Source: an uncultured Oscillospiraceae bacterium
GTDB taxonomy: Bacteria > Bacillota > Clostridia > Oscillospirales > Acutalibacteraceae
Reading direction: 5' to 3'
Assembly: GCA_900540535.1 (NCBI GenBank)
Contig: UQGM01000050.1
Coordinates: forward strand, 1-17,747
Length of the DNA stretch: 17,747 bases
Shown: positions 14,787-17,747 of the stretch, piece after piece
Layout of the letters: each line of letters opens with the position of its first letter
How positions within the stretch are numbered: position 1 is the stretch's first letter
The notes under the pieces: model-generated
What the model saw: only the letters and a program-made list of their open reading frames with translations
Database searches by the model: none
What the model was told of the DNA's origin: nothing
Program-made: the position numbers and the translations under genes

Positions 14787-14795
14787 ATTATAGCA
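14787..14795 (-). promoter_or_regulatory. Extended -10 promoter of the phosphodiesterase gene
   Basis: On the minus strand TGCTATAAT is a perfect extended -10 element, about 116 nt before the start codon. No good -35 box sits upstream; AT-rich DNA does. The surrounding AATTATAGCATT string closely matches the GH36 promoter. The leader holds a small perfect hairpin, CCTGT/ACAGG (14745-14757). Confidence 0.55.
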
Positions 14796-14936
14796 TTATT
14801 TCACATAAATTTCTACATATTAAAGATTTTTATGATTAATTTTTCATATTATTGCATTTTTATCTGAATTTTTAAGATTGAAGAAGCTGTTCTAATTAAC
14901 TGAAGAAAAAAATTTTAAAAAATTTGAAATTTCCTC

Positions 14937-14965
14937 TTGCATTTTGTTTTTATCTGTGGTATTAT
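14937..14965 (+). promoter_or_regulatory. Promoter of tRNA-Pro
   Basis: TTGCAT (14937-14942) and TATTAT (14960-14965) are separated by 17 nt, and the tRNA begins 24 nt after the -10 box. It is placed correctly for a short-leader tRNA transcript and diverges from the phosphodiesterase promoter. Confidence 0.7.
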
Positions 14966-14989
14966 TGTCAACGTTGCAGTGAGCAACAT

Positions 14990-15065
14990 CCGGGTGTGGC
15001 GCAGTTGGGAGCGCGCTTGACTGGGGGTCAAGAGGCCGTGAGTTCAAGTCTCGCCACTCGGACCA
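14990..15065 (+). tRNA. tRNA-Pro (anticodon GGG)
   Basis: The 76-nt cloverleaf is complete. The acceptor CCGGGTG pairs with CACTCGG (one G-T pair). The D stem is GCGC/GCGC, the anticodon stem CTTGA/TCAAG carries loop CTGGGGG with anticodon GGG at 15023-15025, and the T arm is GTGAG-TTCAAGT-CTCGC. Discriminator A and an encoded CCA follow. It reads the proline codons CCC and CCU. A promoter precedes it and a terminator follows within 6 nt, so it is a single-gene unit. Confidence 0.95.
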
Positions 15066-15070
15066 TTTGA

Positions 15071-15110
15071 GAACCTCGACACGTGAATGCGTTGTTGAGG
15101 TTCTTCTTTT
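15071..15110 (+). terminator. Intrinsic terminator after tRNA-Pro
   Basis: GAACCTCGACA pairs with TGTTGAGGTTC through 11 bp including one G-T pair, and TTCTTCTTTTTTT follows. It starts 6 nt after the tRNA end. Confidence 0.85.
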
Positions 15111-15160
15111 TTTCAGTTTTTCCTTGCGTTTTAGCTTGATACAGATATACTTATCCCCTT

Positions 15161-15192
15161 AACCTGTAGCCTTTATGGTCACAGGTTTTTTC
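15161..15192 (+). terminator. Second terminator-like hairpin
   Basis: AACCTGT (15161-15167) pairs with ACAGGTT (15181-15187), with an additional inner GCC/GGT pairing, and is followed by a T run. It is probably a back-up terminator for the tRNA transcript. No gene is visible between the two hairpins. Confidence 0.6.
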
Positions 15193-15488
15193 TTGCATCT
15201 TTATAAATAGTAACGTAAAAGTGAGAAAATTAATACAACTGACTTTTTGTATTTACATTCTATTTTTCATATTAGTTGATTTTTGTATTATATATTCCAA
15301 ACAGCGATTGCTTTATATTATTCATAGAATCTAAATCTTACATTCATCTATTTACCTTTTTTAATAAAAATAAATGTCATAATTATTAGCTTATTGATAT
15401 GATAATTTCTGATATATAAATATAAGCATTTCTTAAAAATAACGCGTTTATGCGATATCATCAAATTACACTAATAAGAAAATAATCT
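15193..15488. other. AT-rich intergenic stretch
   Basis: About 300 bp of strongly AT-rich DNA upstream of the next gene. Several TTGATA- and TATAAA-like strings occur (for example near 15390-15420), but their spacing is poor and I cannot name one promoter. No open frame with a ribosome binding site was seen. Confidence 0.5.
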
Positions 15489-15500
15489 GAGGTGATTGTT

Positions 15501-16154
15501 TTGAAAAACAAGTTATCCCCATGGCAGATTGGAGTTATATCCGTTGCAGGAGTTGCTGTTATCGGCGGCAGCATAGCAGGAATCGGCTACGGAATAAATA
15601 AAGCAATAGATAACAGTGTTAGTGAAAAGGTAAACAATGCACTTGAAGATATGTACACTCAGGGCACCGAGTCTTTTGAGGAAGACACTGCGCCCATCGA
15701 AACCACTGAGCCTACTGAACCCGCTCAAACAGAGCAGGAAGAAAAGAAACCTACTGAAAAGAAACCTGAGCCGGAAACGGTTATTGTGTACGTAGAGCCA
15801 AGCACAAAAGCTCCGGAAACGCCGTCTACAAACGAACCTCTTCCTAAAGTTACATTAGTTTATGACGCTAAATTGACAAAGGAGTTTGCAGAGCTGACGG
15901 GAACTGATTATCCCGAAGATTGGCAGGACGGCATTTGCGTAGATGAATCTGAAGATTTTTATGAAAAAATGCTTATAAGTATAATACCGTACAAGAATTA
16001 CCCCTTAAATTCAGAGTGCTTTTTTGTACAGGAAATGGGAAATGTTTCTGCTGAAAATATTCTCTCAGCATGGACAAATCATACTTCTTTTGTAGGTCGC
16101 GGCACTCGTGTTTACAGAGTTGACGGCAACATCATCTGTGCCATTCAGGGTTGA
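15501..16154 (+). CDS. Membrane-anchored protein with Pro/Glu/Thr-rich stalk, unknown function
   Basis: This 217-residue protein is one I do not recognise. An N-terminal hydrophobic segment (about 8-31, rich in Gly, Val and Ile) anchors it. A spacer (about 35-115) is dominated by Glu, Thr, Pro and Lys (E-T-T-E-P-T-E-P, K-K-P-T-E-K-K-P). A folded C-terminal domain of about 100 residues has two Cys (in D-G-I-C-V-D and S-E-C-F-F) plus one near the end (N-I-I-C-A). The topology suggests a surface-exposed domain on a flexible wall-spanning stalk. GAGGTGAT ends 5 nt before TTG at 15501, so a TTG start is preferred over the in-frame GTG at 15492, which lies within the ribosome binding site. A terminator follows at 16242. 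Confidence 0.75.
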   Translation: MKNKLSPWQIGVISVAGVAVIGGSIAGIGYGINKAIDNSVSEKVNNALEDMYTQGTESFEEDTAPIETTEPTEPAQTEQEEKKPTEKKPEPETVIVYVEPSTKAPETPSTNEPLPKVTLVYDAKLTKEFAELTGTDYPEDWQDGICVDESEDFYEKMLISIIPYKNYPLNSECFFVQEMGNVSAENILSAWTNHTSFVGRGTRVYRVDGNIICAIQG

Positions 16155-16241
16155 CAATCTGTTCCGCTCTACCCCTTTTGCTTTGCCTTTATTAAAATAA
16201 CAAACCGTAATAATATTTCTTAATTTAAATATATAAAAGAC

Positions 16242-16277
16242 AAAGGAGCTGCCACAAAATCATGACAGCTCCTTTTT
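16242..16277 (+). terminator. Intrinsic terminator
   Basis: AAAGGAGCTG (16242-16251) and CAGCTCCTTT (16266-16275) form a perfect 10-bp stem with a 14-nt loop and a T run. It closes the transcript of the stalk-protein gene before the next promoter. Confidence 0.85.
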
Positions 16278-16317
16278 ACATTATATTTTCACTTTTTAAG
16301 TGTGTCCATTTGTTCTG

Positions 16318-16345
16318 TTGCATTATTTTCTAATTAATGTATAAT
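16318..16345 (+). promoter_or_regulatory. Promoter of the small membrane protein gene
   Basis: TTGCAT (16318-16323) and a perfect TATAAT (16340-16345) are separated by 16 nt. The start codon is about 48 nt further on. It follows the terminator at 16242-16277, so the two membrane-protein genes are separate units. Confidence 0.75.
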
Positions 16346-16393
16346 AACCTTGCAAAAGTGTTTGTTAAAACTTAACAGAAAGAGGTGCTCAAT

Positions 16394-16834
16394 GTGAAAA
16401 AGACATGGTGGATTATTCCTGTATACTGTTATATCAGCGGATTTATTAGCTTTTATCTTGAAGTATTTCTGCTAAGCAAATTTGCTGTAAAAACTTTTGA
16501 GGACGGTTCAATAGGTTCAGATCCTGTAAAAAGCACGATAATTTCAGGAGCCATTTTTCTTGTCATAGTTTTACTGGGAGGATTGCTTATCTTCCGCCAC
16601 ATGACACGCAAAGAGCTTTTATATTCCGCCAGCGTTTTAGCGGGAGTTAATATTCTTTTGGCCATTATTTCCTATTTTGGTGTTTTAGGAATATTTACAT
16701 CTCAGATAACCAATTGGACAAGCTTTATTACCTCGCTACTGTCATACATAACTCAAAATTCACTGATTAACTTCATATTTGCCGGACTGCTTGCGCCATA
16801 TATCTTCCTGCTATTCGGAAAAAAGGAAAACTGA
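16394..16834 (+). CDS. Small multi-pass membrane protein, unknown function
   Basis: This 146-residue protein has four likely membrane segments (about 5-27, 46-67, 75-98 and 121-141), a basic start (MKKTWW) and a basic end (GKKEN). A short charged loop with D-G-S-I-G-S-D-P follows segment 1, and R-H-M-T-R-K-E follows segment 2. No catalytic motif or known family is visible; a small integral membrane protein of the kind common in Clostridia is all that can be said. AGAGGTG lies 6 nt before GTG at 16394, which is preferred to the in-frame GTG at 16385 because that one falls inside the ribosome binding site. It has its own promoter. Confidence 0.75.
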   Translation: MKKTWWIIPVYCYISGFISFYLEVFLLSKFAVKTFEDGSIGSDPVKSTIISGAIFLVIVLLGGLLIFRHMTRKELLYSASVLAGVNILLAIISYFGVLGIFTSQITNWTSFITSLLSYITQNSLINFIFAGLLAPYIFLLFGKKEN

Positions 16835-16885
16835 GTTTATTATTCATCTGTTGCAAAGCCAAAACTGACTGTTTACGGCAGCTAG

Positions 16886-17011
16886 TTTATTGCAGAGGAA
16901 AATTCCGATTTACATGGGAATTTTCATATACCGAATTTGATATATAACTCCAACACGGATATAAATGACACTTTTGCCGAATGGTTGAAGCCGGGAATGG
17001 TATCAGTGTGA
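16886..17011 (+). pseudogene. Possible C-terminal gene remnant
   Basis: An open stretch of about 41 codons without a usable start codon or ribosome binding site ends in N-D-T-F-A-E-W-L-K-P-G-M-V-S-V and TGA. It has a protein-like composition with an internal stop directly upstream (TAG, 16883). It may be the tail of a decayed gene. A hairpin GAAAATTCC/GGAATTTTC (16898-16925) lies inside it, so a non-coding structure is the alternative. Confidence 0.25.
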
Positions 17012-17038
17012 GGATAACTAAAAGCAAAGATTCAACAA

Positions 17039-17069
17039 CAAAGGAGAGAGCTTTATGCCCTCTCCTTTG
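17039..17069. terminator. Bidirectional terminator-like hairpin
   Basis: CAAAGGAGAG (17039-17048) and CTCTCCTTTG (17060-17069) form a perfect 10-bp stem with an 11-nt loop, lying 11 bp beyond the holin stop codon. Transcription from both sides converges here. Both flanks are only partly T-rich (TTGTTGTTG on the minus strand; CATTTTACGTTTTAC on the plus strand). Confidence 0.6.
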
Positions 17070-17080
17070 CATTTTACGTT

Positions 17081-17482
17081 TTACTTTTTAAGTATCTCTA
17101 TACCTTCTATGAGCTTTTTGGGGATTGGTATTCCCATAAGTCCGGCGTTCTCAATAATCGATATGCTCTCATTGGCAATGAATCCGATTATTACGGCATC
17201 CCTTACAAAGGTTGACGGCGTAAGCGCCGAAAGACGGCACGCTACAAGCACTACAAGAAGAGTAACTCCCTTGCGGCAAAGCCCTTTGAATCCGGCTCTG
17301 CTCTCGAGAGTACCGCCATTTGTTTTCGGACTTTTATGAAATACGCCTGCTACAATCAGACCGGTAATATAGTCAATGGACATGAATATTACAAGAGTCG
17401 TAAGTGATGCATCCCAGCCTCCGAAAAGCCACGCCACACCGCTTCCAAAAAGTCCCACACAGGCACAAAGTAAATCTTTCAT
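17081..17482 (-). CDS. Phage-type holin
   Basis: This 133-residue membrane protein resembles the TcdE/phi-Cp-type holins (Phage_holin_4 family) of Clostridia. The first hydrophobic segment lies near residues 5-20. The D-Y-I-T-G-L segment is followed by S-R-A-G-F-K-G-L-C-R-K-G. Next come hydrophobic L-L-V-V-L-V-A and the diagnostic end F-I-A-N-E-S-I-S-I-I-E-N-A with G-I-P-I-P. Holins form membrane lesions that release endolysin. An ATG 27 nt further upstream would overlap the lysin gene and has no ribosome binding site. The ATG at 17482, with GGTGA upstream and an 11-nt gap after the lysin stop, is preferred. Together with the lysin it forms a lysis cassette; it may belong to a prophage, a phage-tail-like particle or a protein-release system. 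Confidence 0.85.
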   Translation of the reverse strand: MKDLLCACVGLFGSGVAWLFGGWDASLTTLVIFMSIDYITGLIVAGVFHKSPKTNGGTLESRAGFKGLCRKGVTLLVVLVACRLSALTPSTFVRDAVIIGFIANESISIIENAGLMGIPIPKKLIEGIEILKK

Positions 17483-17493
17483 CCACTCACCAA

Positions 17494-17747
17494 CTATACT
17501 TTGACACATGCAGCGTCAACAAATCCCGTGACGTTTTCACCTATAGGCGTTTTACCGCATCTGTCCTTAGAGGTTGTGATTCGGTATCTTCCATTGATAT
17601 TTTCGCCGTCATAAAGGTAATAAGTGCCCATAATGGTGTTGGCAGGAGTGGCAGCTGATGCTGAACTGTAAAGCTTTGCACTGACGAGCTTAACTGCCAT
17701 ACCTTTATATGGCTTTAAAGGTTCAGGTGCTGTACCTGAGGAACCGC
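17494..17747 (-). CDS. C-terminal domain of a phage-type endolysin (runs off the window)
   Basis: The frame stays open to the window edge, so this is the 3' end of a larger gene, not a 68-residue protein starting at the internal ATG (17700). It shows a Gly/Ser/Pro linker (G-S-S-G-T-A-P-E-P-L-K-P) followed by a cell-wall-binding type domain of about 68 residues. Its features are K-L-Y-S-S-A-S near the start, G-T-Y-Y-L-Y-D-G-E-N-I-N-G-R-Y-R-I-T in the middle, and G-F-V-D-A-A-C-V-K-V at the end. I associate this SH3-like pattern with the C-termini of amidase- or lysozyme-type endolysins of gut Firmicutes phages. The catalytic part is outside the window, so its chemistry cannot be stated. The holin gene follows 11 nt downstream. 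Confidence 0.7.
   Translation of the reverse strand, partial: GSSGTAPEPLKPYKGMAVKLVSAKLYSSASAATPANTIMGTYYLYDGENINGRYRITTSKDRCGKTPIGENVTGFVDAACVKV

Noticed and set aside
14990..15065. tRNA-Pro as attachment site of the phage-like genes
   Set aside because: The tRNA is intact with promoter and terminator, about 2 kb of unrelated genes lie between, and no integrase or repeated tRNA 3' end is seen.

Overview
The window looks like part of a chromosome from a low-to-medium GC, Gram-positive gut Clostridia, probably Ruminococcaceae/Oscillospirales. The pointers are strong AGGAGG-type ribosome binding sites, GTG and TTG starts, TTGACA/TATAAT promoters, a Tn916-like sigma/HTH pair and a cytoplasmic GH36/GH2 galactosidase operon. 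The genus is inference; no rRNA or species marker is present.

Layout. (1) 1-2106: the edge of an integrative conjugative element. On the minus strand lie an XRE/zinc-ribbon regulator, a sigma-like protein, a small HTH_16-type protein and a 65-aa CxxC-type protein; the first 550 bp are GC-rich and hold no convincing gene. (2) 2924-4782: a minus-strand two-gene operon of an APH-type small-molecule kinase and an HSL-family alpha/beta hydrolase. (3) 5979-10814: a minus-strand operon of GH36 alpha-galactosidase then GH2 beta-galactosidase, joined by a 1-nt TAATG overlap and driven by a near-perfect extended -10 promoter. (4) 11521-14795: minus-strand cell-envelope genes, namely a membrane-anchored glycerophosphodiester phosphodiesterase, a membrane-anchored polysaccharide deacetylase and dTDP-glucose 4,6-dehydratase. 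(5) 14937-16834, plus strand: tRNA-Pro(GGG) with promoter and terminators, a membrane-anchored protein with a Pro/Glu/Thr-rich linker, and a small multi-pass membrane protein. (6) 17039-17747, minus strand: a phage-type lysis pair, the C-terminal domain of an endolysin (cut by the window edge) and a holin.

The most striking content is not coding. The gaps between regions 1/2, 2/3 and 3/4 are filled by three copies of a composite, modular repeat of about 0.55-1.0 kb (2150-2924 plus, 4988-5988 plus, 10905-11460 minus). Each copy has the same order: a head unit around ACTTTGATAAACGA, a 30-nt hairpin, a conserved linker, two tandem 87-nt stem-closed modules, and a tail of 66-bp units that each end in a 15-nt palindrome. 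The palindrome and stem sequences differ between units while the arms stay complementary, which is the pattern expected if the fold is selected. The arrangement recalls pneumococcal BOX elements, but I do not recognise this family. Two of the arrays end exactly on the stop codon of the neighbouring gene.

The two galactosidases probably degrade imported raffinose-type or galactomannan-type oligosaccharides. The envelope genes contribute nucleotide-sugar synthesis, wall-polymer or peptidoglycan modification and glycerophosphodiester turnover. A hairpin between the phosphodiesterase and deacetylase genes has terminator form and also contains the deacetylase Shine-Dalgarno, so it probably sets how much deacetylase is made.
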